A DNA stretch of 64,000 bases from Pusillimonas minor. Lineage in GTDB: Bacteria; Pseudomonadota; Gammaproteobacteria; Burkholderiales; Burkholderiaceae_B. The stretch spans positions 62,001 through 126,000 of the forward strand of contig NZ_JACJUU010000006.1 of the NCBI RefSeq assembly GCF_014237865.1, given 5' to 3'. The notes below the pieces were generated by a model. That model made no database searches. It saw nothing but the letters and a program-made list of their open reading frames with translations, and was not told the origin of the DNA. Below, piece after piece: positions 54,869 to 63,230 of this stretch (position 1 is its first letter; each line of letters begins with the position of its first letter). The position numbers were made by a program, and so were the translations under genes.

Positions 54869-56794
54869 TCAGCCGTTCAGGTCTTTTAGCAGTCGGCGGT
54901 GCTGTCGTACTTCAGACAGCACCGCGCCAAATGTCTCCAGCCCGCGCGCCTTCAGTGCGGGGATCACCTTAAGTAATGCATCTGCCGTCGCAATGGCGTC
55001 GCCAATGGCCGTGTGGCGCGCCTCTTCGGGTATGGTGATACCCAGCCGATGTGCCAGGGCGTCGAGGCTATGGCTTTCGGCTTCGCCGTACACCACTGCC
55101 GAGAGCAATACCGTGTCGAGGATGGGGTGGTCGAAACGGCAGCCCGCAGCGCTTTCGTGCCGGCGTATAAACGCCATATCGAAGGGTGCATTGTGCGCGA
55201 CCAGCACGGCGCCTTCGGCAAACTTATGAAAACGTTGTACCGCTGTGACTGTGTCGGGGGCCTCGGCGACCATGTCGTTGGTAATGCCGTGTACCTGGGT
55301 GCTGGCGCCCGGGATATTTCGGCCCGGGTTGACCAAGGTGTCGAAGGCCTCGGTTTTAACCCGTTTGCCGTTAATGATGCGAACGGCGGCAATTTGTACA
55401 ATTTCGTCGCCCTGGTCGGGGTACAGGCCGGTGGTTTCGGTGTCAAATACCACATAGGTCAGTTCATCCAGCGGCGTGCACGATACCTCGGCGTTACCGG
55501 CCTTCGAGAGCAATTTGAAGTCGTAGACCACGGCCCGGGGTATGGCGGGTGGTCGTCTTTGCGCCAGCCTGGCCTCGCGGATATGCAGACACAGCTTGGG
55601 GTGTAGCCGGCTGCTGTTGTCGGGGACCAGTGTGGCGCCATGAATGGACAGCACACCTTGCACGGTCATGTCGGCCAACCCCACATCCAGCGGCGCCGTC
55701 AGCAGTTGTGACAGTGCCTCGTCAGACAAACCCAGGCCTTCCCACGATAATTCGGCCATTGCGCCCGCGCCGTCGCTGCGGATGTTCAGGTGAAGCGCGC
55801 CGTGCGGCAAGGGCAGCCGGTTGATCAGGGCGGTAATTAAGGCTACCAGCTGAAACCCGTCGCATCGAAGAATAAGATCTGTGGTTTCGGTGGTTAGCGC
55901 CACACCTTTGCTGCGTAATGTGGCTTGCAGGGTCGAGGCCAGGTCGCTGGCGCGTATCATTGACAAAGGCCAGTCGCCGGGGCGGTCGGTATCGGGCCGA
56001 ATGCTGTGCGTGGCCAGGTCGCCAGTAATGTCGCGCAAGGTAAGGACATAACCGCTATGCGACGGGTCGTCGGTAGCCCCCGAAGGGCTGCCCAGCAGGC
56101 GCATGCGTGCGGCCAATACCCGGCCTTCGTTCTGGGTAGAGCACAAAATATCCGACGCGGCATCGGGGTCGTCGGTTTCTAGCAGCCGTGCATAGGCGTG
56201 CTGGATGGGGGCAGGATGCAGATAGTCGAATACCCGCCGGTTTAACCCGGGAGCGACACCTGCATCGACCCCGCCCAGCAGGCTGACGACTTGCCCGTTG
56301 TAAAAAACCAGTTGATGTTCAGCAGAACACAGCATCAGGCCCACGGGTACGTCGGACAGCAGTCGCTCAAGGCGGTCTTTTTCCAGGGCCAGTGTTTCGG
56401 TTTCGCGGGCAACGGCCTGGTCAAGCGCCGTGCGGGTATCAAGCAGTTGTTGCGCCAGTTCGCGTGCGGCGGGGATAAGGTCGGACAAATAGGCCGTGCG
56501 TTCGGGGGCGGGGATAGCCGTAGCCTTGCCATGGGTGAGCGTGCGTAGATTGCCCGCAAGGCGCTGCACGGGTCGGGCGATGTGTTCGTCGATGACCAGC
56601 CAGGCCCAGGCGGTAAGCCCAAAAATAACAAACCCCGCAATGACGCCGCCAATGACCAGCGCACGGACAATGTCTGGGTCGTTGGCCCGGTGATAGCCGA
56701 AATACAGCCCCCCGGCCAACGCCAGCAGGCAGCCCGCGCACAGGGCAGCAAAAACCCTGAAGATCTTCAGGCGGGTGCGGCTGTGTGCGGCCAT
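54869..56794 (-). CDS. Membrane sensor fused to a DnaQ-type 3'-5' exonuclease
   Basis: A 641-residue composite. Two N-terminal membrane helices (about 12-32 and 42-65) with almost no loop, a HAMP-like linker (about 68-120), a PAS-like domain (about 140-255, LLSDVPVGLMLCSAEHQLVF then GYVLTLRDIT), a region resembling the helical/ATPase part of a histidine kinase but lacking clear phospho-His and N-box motifs, and a C-terminal DEDDh exonuclease (about 447-625). The exonuclease residues are D/E in FDTETTG (about 451/453), D in AHNAPFDMAFI (about 530) and H/D in RHTAIGDAIATADAL (about 593-600). Substrate and signal are unknown. The family is usually found near SSS symporters, as here. Confidence 0.88.
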   Translation of the reverse strand: MAAHSRTRLKIFRVFAALCAGCLLALAGGLYFGYHRANDPDIVRALVIGGVIAGFVIFGLTAWAWLVIDEHIARPVQRLAGNLRTLTHGKATAIPAPERTAYLSDLIPAARELAQQLLDTRTALDQAVARETETLALEKDRLERLLSDVPVGLMLCSAEHQLVFYNGQVVSLLGGVDAGVAPGLNRRVFDYLHPAPIQHAYARLLETDDPDAASDILCSTQNEGRVLAARMRLLGSPSGATDDPSHSGYVLTLRDITGDLATHSIRPDTDRPGDWPLSMIRASDLASTLQATLRSKGVALTTETTDLILRCDGFQLVALITALINRLPLPHGALHLNIRSDGAGAMAELSWEGLGLSDEALSQLLTAPLDVGLADMTVQGVLSIHGATLVPDNSSRLHPKLCLHIREARLAQRRPPAIPRAVVYDFKLLSKAGNAEVSCTPLDELTYVVFDTETTGLYPDQGDEIVQIAAVRIINGKRVKTEAFDTLVNPGRNIPGASTQVHGITNDMVAEAPDTVTAVQRFHKFAEGAVLVAHNAPFDMAFIRRHESAAGCRFDHPILDTVLLSAVVYGEAESHSLDALAHRLGITIPEEARHTAIGDAIATADALLKVIPALKARGLETFGAVLSEVRQHRRLLKDLNG

Positions 56795-56804
56795 GGTGTG
56801 CGGG

Positions 56805-57332
56805 TTATGGCCGGCACACGGCGCGAAGTAAGGCCGTGTCGTCGTTTGCCGGTTGCCATTGGGCGCCGGTCAGGGTGCCGTCGGGGCTTAAATTGGCTGC
56901 GCCGCCCAGGTCGGCGCGCAGCTGTTGCTTGCAATCTAAGGCCACTGCAACGGTGCGTGTCGGTTGCCAGCGTTCGATCAGGTAGAGTTCGGTGCGGGCC
57001 AGCTCGGGCCGGGATTCAGACCGGGCAATGGCCTGGGTGTCGACGGCGACAAACCTTACCGTTACCGGCGCCAGGTAAGTCCAGGGGGCCCATGGGGCGC
57101 TGCGTTCGCCGGTGCCCACCACCACAATATGGTTGGGTAATGCCGATTCGAGCCTTGAAAACCAGGTGTATTCGTTCCAGACAGCGTAAGCAATGACCGA
57201 AGCGCCAATGGCTGCCGGCATGACCCAGCGTTGCAACTGGCGACCCGAGCGGCGCATGAACCGCCCGATAATGAATACGATGCACGCCGCCAAGGCGGCA
57301 ATAGCCAGCATTGCAATGAAGTCAGCCCACAT
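56805..57332 (-). CDS. Conserved small membrane protein of unknown function
   Basis: 175 residues with two N-terminal membrane helices (about 5-25 and 38-52) and a periplasmic-looking remainder that includes RLESALPNHIVVVGTGERSA, WTYLAPVTVRFVAVDTQA and an even-spaced Cys pair (C133, C173) that could form a disulfide. I do not recognise the domain. It sits 10 nt upstream of the sensor-exonuclease gene and 35 nt after the DUF294 gene, so it is probably part of that operon. Confidence 0.75.
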   Translation of the reverse strand: MWADFIAMLAIAALAACIVFIIGRFMRRSGRQLQRWVMPAAIGASVIAYAVWNEYTWFSRLESALPNHIVVVGTGERSAPWAPWTYLAPVTVRFVAVDTQAIARSESRPELARTELYLIERWQPTRTVAVALDCKQQLRADLGGAANLSPDGTLTGAQWQPANDDTALLRAVCRP

Positions 57333-57367
57333 GAATTGTTGTCCCTTGTTGTTGTAATTTAAGTAGC

Positions 57368-59203
57368 TTAAACCGGAACGCGCCGGCCGTGGCCGATGGC
57401 CGACTGCATTGTACGCACGACGACAAAGGCGTCGCGCAGGTGGTTACGCTCGAATTCGGGCAGGTCGGCAGGTGTCAGGAAGTTGTCGGGCTTTTCTCCG
57501 GCCCGAATAAGCTTGACCTGGTTTTCGAGGCGCAAGGTGGCAATGAGGTCGTACGCTGCAATAAGTTCGTCAGCGCCGCTGCTCGAAATAATGCCGGCAT
57601 GGCCTGCCGCCTGCAGCCGGGCCCGCGTGTTGATGTCGGTCAGTTGCCCCATCAGGGCGTAAGCCCGGCCCAGGTCGGTTACGGGTATTACGCCGTTGTG
57701 TTTCAGGTCGATCTGGTGGCGGTTACGGGCGGTGCGTACGGTAGAAAACCCCCGTATCAGGCCAAGCGGCGGGGTATGTTTCAGGCTGTTGGCCACCATG
57801 TGTGCCATAAAAATCGTATTTTTCGATGCCGCCAGTAAGGTTTCGGCCTGCAGGTCGTGGTACAGCGGCAAGTGGCCGCCAATGGGGCGAAGGTCGAACA
57901 TGACCGAGGCCAACATGTGCGACTCGGGAGCGTGGCGCGTCATCCAGGTACGAAAGTACTCGCGCCACACACTGACAGGCTGGCACCAACGTGGGTTGAC
58001 GGCCATCATGTCGCCGGGGCAATACACGTAGCCGCAGGCGTTCAGGCCGTCGCACACAAAGCGCGCCAGCTGGGCAAAGTAGGGCATGTCGTCGGGGCGT
58101 ACGTTGTCGTCAATAAATACGCAGTTGTCCTGGTCGGAGACCCCGGTTTGCTCTTGTCGCCCCTGGCTTCCGCAGGCCAGCCATAAGTAAGGCACCGGGG
58201 GCGGCCCAAGCCGGGCTTCGGCCATGGCCAGCAGCCGTTGGGTGACGGCATCGGTAATGTCGGTGATATGGCGGGTAACGACTTCGTGCCGTTGTTGCCC
58301 GGCCACCAGCTGGATCAGCAAACGCGGTAATGTTTGCGTAAGTTTGACAAGCTGGTCGACGTCTTTGGCCTGGCTAATGTCGTGGATAAGCAGGGCGCTG
58401 CTAACCGCCTGAAACCGTGTAATGTCGGTTTGGGTGATGATGCCGTAAAAATGACCATAATGAACAATGGGCAGGTGGCCGATATTGTTGTCCATCATGG
58501 TGCGCAGCACATCGGCGCCCAGGGCATTAGGCGGCAGCGTGGGTGGGTTGGGTGTCATGACCAGCCCGACGGCGGTGCGCGGGTCAAGGCCTTCGGCCAG
58601 CACGCGGTTGGTCAGGTCGCGCACCGTAATAATGCCCACCAGTTGCTGGGTGTCGGCCTGTAATACGCCCAGACACGAAATGCCTTCGTCACGCATGATT
58701 TGCGCGGCGCGCACCACGGGGGTGTCGGGTGAACAAGCAATAGCCTTGCGGGTAATCAGGTCTTCGACCTTTAGCGAATTGATATCGGTAGGCCGGTTTT
58801 TCGTGCGGCTCCCGTAATAAAAGTAGTGGTCGAACGCAGGTGAGTGGCGAATCAGTCGACGGAATTCAGGAGCGGGGATGAGCAGTGTTTCGGTGTCGGA
58901 CCGGGCCTGTGCTGTGGTCGAGGCCAGGCCGTTGCCGCTGCGCATAAGACCGCGTTCGCCAAAGCTTTGCCGCCGCGACAGTTGCGACACCGTAGCTCCG
59001 TTGCGATCGGTAATGTCAACATCGCCCGAGACAATAACGTGCACGCCGTCCAGGGGCTCGTCGATATGGTAAATGTAGTCGTCGCTGCGATACCGACGCG
59101 GGCTGATTGTTCGGGCCAGCTGGGCAAGTTGTTCGCCCGGCAAGCTGTTGTAAGGGGCCAGGGTTTCAAGAAAGTCGCCGATATCAAGCGGTGCAGTTGC
59201 CAT
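57368..59203 (-). CDS. cNMP-binding / CBS / putative nucleotidyltransferase protein (DUF294 family)
   Basis: A 611-residue regulatory protein: a cyclic-nucleotide-binding domain (about 15-130, VHVIVSGDVDITDRNGATVS, SFGERGLM), a CBS pair (about 155-290, ITVRDLTNRVLAEG), and a GlnD-like nucleotidyltransferase domain with GSQGRQEQTGVSDQDNCVF (about 340-358; the GS and D-x-D residues are intact), followed by the family's helical substrate-binding domain. Members occur next to SSS symporters and DnaQ-like exonucleases, as here. It probably modifies or senses a regulator of the symporter in response to nucleotides; the target is unknown. Confidence 0.88.
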   Translation of the reverse strand: MATAPLDIGDFLETLAPYNSLPGEQLAQLARTISPRRYRSDDYIYHIDEPLDGVHVIVSGDVDITDRNGATVSQLSRRQSFGERGLMRSGNGLASTTAQARSDTETLLIPAPEFRRLIRHSPAFDHYFYYGSRTKNRPTDINSLKVEDLITRKAIACSPDTPVVRAAQIMRDEGISCLGVLQADTQQLVGIITVRDLTNRVLAEGLDPRTAVGLVMTPNPPTLPPNALGADVLRTMMDNNIGHLPIVHYGHFYGIITQTDITRFQAVSSALLIHDISQAKDVDQLVKLTQTLPRLLIQLVAGQQRHEVVTRHITDITDAVTQRLLAMAEARLGPPPVPYLWLACGSQGRQEQTGVSDQDNCVFIDDNVRPDDMPYFAQLARFVCDGLNACGYVYCPGDMMAVNPRWCQPVSVWREYFRTWMTRHAPESHMLASVMFDLRPIGGHLPLYHDLQAETLLAASKNTIFMAHMVANSLKHTPPLGLIRGFSTVRTARNRHQIDLKHNGVIPVTDLGRAYALMGQLTDINTRARLQAAGHAGIISSSGADELIAAYDLIATLRLENQVKLIRAGEKPDNFLTPADLPEFERNHLRDAFVVVRTMQSAIGHGRRVPV

Positions 59204-59221
59204 GACCAGGCCCTTAAGCGG

Positions 59222-59245
59222 TCAGGGTGCCGTGCGGCACCCTGA
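59222..59245. terminator. Hairpin between the symporter and DUF294 genes (inner)
   Basis: TCAGGGTGCCG-TG-CGGCACCCTGA is a perfect 11-bp stem with a 2-nt loop. It lacks a U run in both directions. It lies 19 nt before the DUF294 start and may limit read-through from the symporter gene or affect mRNA stability. Confidence 0.55.
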
Positions 59246-59263
59246 GTGTTAATAAATGAGGTG

Positions 59264-59286
59264 CCGGGCGGGGCTGAGCCGCCCGG
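59264..59286. terminator. Hairpin between the symporter and DUF294 genes (outer)
   Basis: CCGGGCGG-GGCTGAG-CCGCCCGG, a GC-only 8-bp stem, 10 nt after the symporter stop. The following minus-strand sequence is moderately T-rich but has no run. Together with the inner stem it suggests differential expression of the two parts of the operon. Confidence 0.55.
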
Positions 59287-59295
59287 GTCAATGGG

Positions 59296-61122
59296 TTAGT
59301 GGTGGGTGGCGGAGCCTGCACCCTTAGGGATGCGGATGGACTCGACCAGGTCTTGAACGTGCTGTGGCGGTGCTGCGGTGACCGAAGACACCAGGTAAGC
59401 CACGATGAAGTTCAGCAATGCGCCGACGGCACCGATAGACAGCGGCGAGATGCCGAATACGTAGTTGGCTGCAGTGTCGGGCAGGTTATTGGTGCCCGGG
59501 ATAAAGAACCAGCCCTTGTAGACGAAGATATAAACCGCGGTAAAGACCAGACCAACCAGCATGCCGGCAATGGCGCCTTCTTTGTTGATGCGTTTCCAGA
59601 AGATACCCATCATGAGTGCCGGGAAGATGGTTGCCGCCGCCAGACCGAAGGCCAGCGCCACAACCTGTGCTGCAAAGCCGGGAGGGTTAAGCCCCAGCCA
59701 CGTGGCCAACACGATGGCGAATGTCATGGAAATTCGTGCCGCTGTCAATTCGCCCTTTTCGGAGATGTTAGGGTTAATTGACCCTTTGATAAGGTCGTGC
59801 GAAATGGCAGACGAAATGGCCAGCAACAAACCCGCCGCAGTAGACAACGCTGCAGCCAGCGCACCGGCGGCAACCAGCGCGATTACCCAGCCTGGCAAAG
59901 CAGCGATTTCGGGGTTGGCCAGCACCATGATGTCGTTGTCGACTTTGGTCAGCTCGTTACCCTTCCAGCCTTTTTCTTCGGCCATTTTCATGATGGGCGA
60001 ATCGGCAGGCGCCTTGTCGTTGTAGTACTGGATCAGGCCGTCACCGTTCTTGTCTTCGATGGCCAGCAAGCCGGTTTTTTCCCAGGTGCGGATCCAGGAG
60101 AGCTCGGGTTTGCTGTCGATGTCGGCACGCGAAATGGCAGGGCCGCTGGTGGCGGTGCTGGTAATGGCGGCCGGCCACATGGTGGTGGTCAGGTTAAGGC
60201 GTGCCATAGAGCCAACGGCAGGCGCTACGGTGTACAACAAGGCAATAAACACCAGGGCCCAACCCGCCGAAGAACGGGCGTCGGCTACTTTAGGTACCGT
60301 AAAGAAGCGGATGATGACGTGGGGCAAGCCGGCGGTACCGATCATGAGCGACATGGTGAACAAGAACATGTTCAACCGATTTGGAGTGTCGGCCGTGTAG
60401 GCAGTAAAGCCCAGTTCGGTAACGACCTGGTTAAGCTTGGCCAGCAGGCTGATTTCGCCGCCCGACGGGGCATAGCTGCCAATTAACCCCAGTTGCGGCA
60501 GAATGTCGCCGGTAAGGTTGAGCGAGATGAACAGCGCCGGTACGGTATAGGCGATGATAAGCACCACGTATTGCGCGACCTGGGTGTAGGTAATGCCTTT
60601 CATGCCGCCAAACACGGCGTACACAAACACAATGGCTGCGCCAATGTACAAGCCCATGTCGGTGGACACTTCGAGGAAGCGGCTAAAAGTAACGCCTACG
60701 CCGCGCATCTGGCCAATAACGTAGGTAATGGAGATGATGATAAGGCAGACAACGGCCAGCAGGCGTGCCCCCCCCGAATAGAAGCGGTCGCCGATGAATT
60801 CGGGCACCGTGAATTTGCCGAACTTGCGAAGATACGGCGCAAGCAGCAGTGCCAGAAGGACATAACCGCCTGTCCAGCCCATTAAGAAGGCCGATTGCGT
60901 ATAGCCGCCTGCCGGCGCCAGCGCAATAATGCCGGCCATGGAAATGAACGAGGCGGCGGACATCCAGTCGGCGCCGGTGGCCATGCCGTTAAGCACGGGG
61001 TGAACCCCCTGCCCAGCGGCATAGAATTCGGAGGTAGTGCCGGCGCGGGCCCAGAACGCAATGCCAATGTATATGGCAAACGTAAAGCCTACAAAAATAA
61101 GATTAAGTACGAATTGATCCAT
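59296..61122 (-). CDS. Sodium:solute symporter (ActP-like, VC_2705 type)
   Basis: A 608-residue SSS-family protein with about 13 helices: NLIFVGFTFAIYIGIAFWAR, GTVPEFIGDR-like FTVPEFIGDRFYSGG, GGMKGITYTQVAQYVVL, and RFFTVPKVADARSSAGWALV. A hydrophilic ~85-residue loop (about 330-410) is inserted between helices. It resembles acetate/pyruvate-type permeases; VC_2705-like members always have a DUF4212 partner, encoded here 12 nt upstream. Likely substrates are short carboxylates. Expression is probably influenced by the long leader upstream of DUF4212. Confidence 0.9.
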   Translation of the reverse strand: MDQFVLNLIFVGFTFAIYIGIAFWARAGTTSEFYAAGQGVHPVLNGMATGADWMSAASFISMAGIIALAPAGGYTQSAFLMGWTGGYVLLALLLAPYLRKFGKFTVPEFIGDRFYSGGARLLAVVCLIIISITYVIGQMRGVGVTFSRFLEVSTDMGLYIGAAIVFVYAVFGGMKGITYTQVAQYVVLIIAYTVPALFISLNLTGDILPQLGLIGSYAPSGGEISLLAKLNQVVTELGFTAYTADTPNRLNMFLFTMSLMIGTAGLPHVIIRFFTVPKVADARSSAGWALVFIALLYTVAPAVGSMARLNLTTTMWPAAITSTATSGPAISRADIDSKPELSWIRTWEKTGLLAIEDKNGDGLIQYYNDKAPADSPIMKMAEEKGWKGNELTKVDNDIMVLANPEIAALPGWVIALVAAGALAAALSTAAGLLLAISSAISHDLIKGSINPNISEKGELTAARISMTFAIVLATWLGLNPPGFAAQVVALAFGLAAATIFPALMMGIFWKRINKEGAIAGMLVGLVFTAVYIFVYKGWFFIPGTNNLPDTAANYVFGISPLSIGAVGALLNFIVAYLVSSVTAAPPQHVQDLVESIRIPKGAGSATHH

Positions 61123-61134
61123 GAATGTGCCCCT

Positions 61135-61392
61135 TTATTCTTCTACGCCGTGTTCGCGGTCGAGCTTGTTCATCATTTTTGCGTACACAAAAATAAGAAC
61201 AATGAACACATAAATGGAACCGTTCTGTGCCATCCAGAAGCCCAGATCGGCGCCGCCCACTGAAATACCCATAAGGGCAGGACGCAGAATAATGCCCATG
61301 CCGAACGAGCATACAAACCAGATGACCAGCGATATCAGGATGATGCGGACGTTTGCCTTCCAGTAGGCGTCCGATGACGATTTGTCTACCAT
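61135..61392 (-). CDS. Sodium/substrate symporter small subunit (DUF4212)
   Basis: An 85-residue protein with two membrane helices (about 16-36 and 50-72), W11-K-A-N followed by ILISLVIWFVCSFGMGIIL and FWMAQNGSIYVFIVLIFVYA, the DUF4212 core. A good AAGGAG site precedes the ATG. It always pairs with the SSS permease encoded next and may help it assemble, much like YhdT-type partners of PanF. Confidence 0.92.
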   Translation of the reverse strand: MVDKSSSDAYWKANVRIILISLVIWFVCSFGMGIILRPALMGISVGGADLGFWMAQNGSIYVFIVLIFVYAKMMNKLDREHGVEE

Positions 61393-61790
61393 GCAAAGTA
61401 CTCCTTGTCGTTATTGTCTTAAGCCGGGCAAACCTACGCGCCCGGCCCCTCCTGCCAGGTTCGCCCGGGGGCGACGCCAAGCCGGCAAGGTAAAGGCTGG
61501 TAAACAGGCTTTACCTTGTCGTATCGGCGGTGCTGCAAGCAGCCTGTGGCTTTGACCACACGCTGACGCATACAAAACAACCCCGTGGTTAGGCGGGGTT
61601 GAATAGGTATGAATGCTGTAGGGTTTTGGGCGCCGAAGCCGGCGCGCGCAACGAATGGGAAGACCAGGCCGCCGATGGGCCCGAACGATGCAATGGACGG
61701 ATGGAACAGCCGAAATACGGAATGCTTCCTGCCTGCCATATAGGCACCCCCTTTTGGTGGTAACCCGCTTTTTGCGGGTTGCTTCGGTGT
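61393..61790 (-). promoter_or_regulatory. Long structured 5' leader of the DUF4212-symporter operon
   Basis: About 400 nt without a recognisable gene. Minus-strand RNA would contain stems at 61762-61780 (AACCCGC/GCGGGTT, loop of 5), 61579-61600 (AACCCCG/CGGGGTT followed by TGTTTTGT, terminator-like), and 61486-61518 (CAAGGTAAAG/CTTTACCTTG). In the last one a second GGTAAA (61499-61504) competes for the same TTTACC, allowing two exclusive folds. A 101-codon frame (61434-61739) with a good ribosome site, AGGGGGTG, crosses all of these and ends 42 nt before DUF4212. An attenuator or leader-peptide control is plausible, but I recognise no known RNA class. Confidence 0.45.
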
Positions 61791-61894
61791 AGCCCGAAGT
61801 GTTTGTCTCGTGCTTGCCAGTAATTATTGGTCTGGCTTTTTTTCCGATTCTATACTCATCGGTTTTGTTTGTGTAAGGTTTATTGATATGAATT

Positions 61895-61954
61895 CGGGAA
61901 ACCCATGAGGGCCTCAAACAACAGTCGTGAGGGCTGCATGCAACAGGTTTCCCG
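61895..61954 (+). promoter_or_regulatory. Inverted repeat in the gltS leader
   Basis: CGGGAAACC (61895-61903) and GGTTTCCCG (61946-61954) are perfect inverted repeats 51 bp apart, enclosing two direct copies of TGAGGGC (61906-61912 and 61928-61934). It ends 51 nt before the gltS ATG. It could be a leader stem or a pair of binding sites; no matching RNA family is known to me. Confidence 0.4.
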
Positions 61955-62005
61955 GGTTATGCTTTCGGTCTTGAGCGGCCTGTGGTCAGGCCATACAGGT
62001 GTCCC

Positions 62006-63229
62006 ATGATTTCTCTTTCTGCCATAGAAACGCTGCTGGCGTGTTGTTTTGTGCTGGTGGCCGGTCGTGTCCTTACCAGTCGTGTCGGGGTGTTGGCCCG
62101 CTACAGTATCCCCGACCCGGTTGTCGGCGGCATGCTGTTTGCGGTACTGGTGTTTTTGCTAACTGATTTTTCCGGGGTCACGGTGTCGCTCGAGGCCAAT
62201 ATCCGGCCCACCCTGATGCTGATTTTCTTTGGCTGCGTGGGCTTGACGGCCAATCTTAAATTGCTTGCTGCCGGCGGGCCGCGACTGATTGCGTTTTTGC
62301 TGGTGCTGGTTCCGTTCGTCATTTTGCAGAACGCGATTGGCCTGGGTATGGCCTGGCTGCTCGATTTGCATCCGCTCATGGGGCTTGTGGCGGGTTCAAT
62401 TGCTTTGGTTGGGGGGCATGGTACCGGGGCGGCCTATGCCAGCAGCTTTGCCGACGTCAATAACATCCAGAACATCATGGCCTTGGCCATGACGGCTGCA
62501 ACCATCGGCTTAGTGCTGGGGGGGCTTATCGGCGGCCCGGTGGCCGAACGCTTGCTGAAACGGCACAAATTAAAGGGCAGCTTAGATCCTGCCGATACGG
62601 GTGTCGGGGCCAGTAATGCTGCCGCCGGCATCACCGACAGTACCAGTCAGATGCCGCCTGACTCGGGCAGTTATATCGTGTCGCTGACAGCAGCGTTTGT
62701 GTGCTTGGCCGGGGGCATTGCGTTGGCCGAACTGGCCCAAGGCTGGCCTGTCAATATCCCCAATTTTTTGTGGTGCATGCTTATTGGTATTGTCATCCGT
62801 AACCTGGGCGGCCGGTTGGGGCTAAAACTCGACGACCAGGCGACAGAAATGATCGGCACGCTTTCCTTGTCCATCTTTCTTGGGTTGACCATGATGACGC
62901 TGGACGTGGACAGCGTACTGGCCTTGGCCGGCCCGTTGGCCATTATCTTGCTTGTGCAGGCAATTTTTGCCGCCATCTACGCCAGCCTGGTCGTGTTCAG
63001 GGCGCTTAAGAAAGACTATGAAGCGGCCGTTATTTCGGCCGCGTTCTGCGGGTTTTCTATGGGTGCGACGGCTACTGCCATCGCCAACATGCAGGCCCTG
63101 GTCCGGCGGCATGGCCCGGCGCCCGAATCGTTTATTGTGGTGCCGGTTACCGGGGCCTTCCTGGTCGACATCATCAACGTCACCGTCTTAACGACGTTCT
63201 TGTCGTTGCCCTTTGTCGGGGGGCTATAA
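62006..63229 (+). CDS. gltS: Sodium/glutamate symporter GltS
   Basis: A 407-residue ESS-family carrier from ATG 62006 (AGGTG site; an in-frame start at 61982 adds 8 residues). Two inverted halves of five helices each, with reentrant motifs VGGHGTGAAYASSF (about 140-153) and AAFCGFSMGATATAIANMQA (about 350-370), the GltS signatures for Na+ and glutamate binding. YSIPDPVVGGMLFA near the start is typical. The next gene starts one base after the stop. Confidence 0.93.
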   Translation: MISLSAIETLLACCFVLVAGRVLTSRVGVLARYSIPDPVVGGMLFAVLVFLLTDFSGVTVSLEANIRPTLMLIFFGCVGLTANLKLLAAGGPRLIAFLLVLVPFVILQNAIGLGMAWLLDLHPLMGLVAGSIALVGGHGTGAAYASSFADVNNIQNIMALAMTAATIGLVLGGLIGGPVAERLLKRHKLKGSLDPADTGVGASNAAAGITDSTSQMPPDSGSYIVSLTAAFVCLAGGIALAELAQGWPVNIPNFLWCMLIGIVIRNLGGRLGLKLDDQATEMIGTLSLSIFLGLTMMTLDVDSVLALAGPLAIILLVQAIFAAIYASLVVFRALKKDYEAAVISAAFCGFSMGATATAIANMQALVRRHGPAPESFIVVPVTGAFLVDIINVTVLTTFLSLPFVGGL

Positions 63230-63230
63230 C

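Noticed and set aside
61434-61739. 101-codon minus-strand frame as a protein-coding gene
   Set aside because: Good ribosome site, but low-complexity basic composition, no known domain, and it coincides with leader stems. Kept only as a possible leader peptide in the findings.
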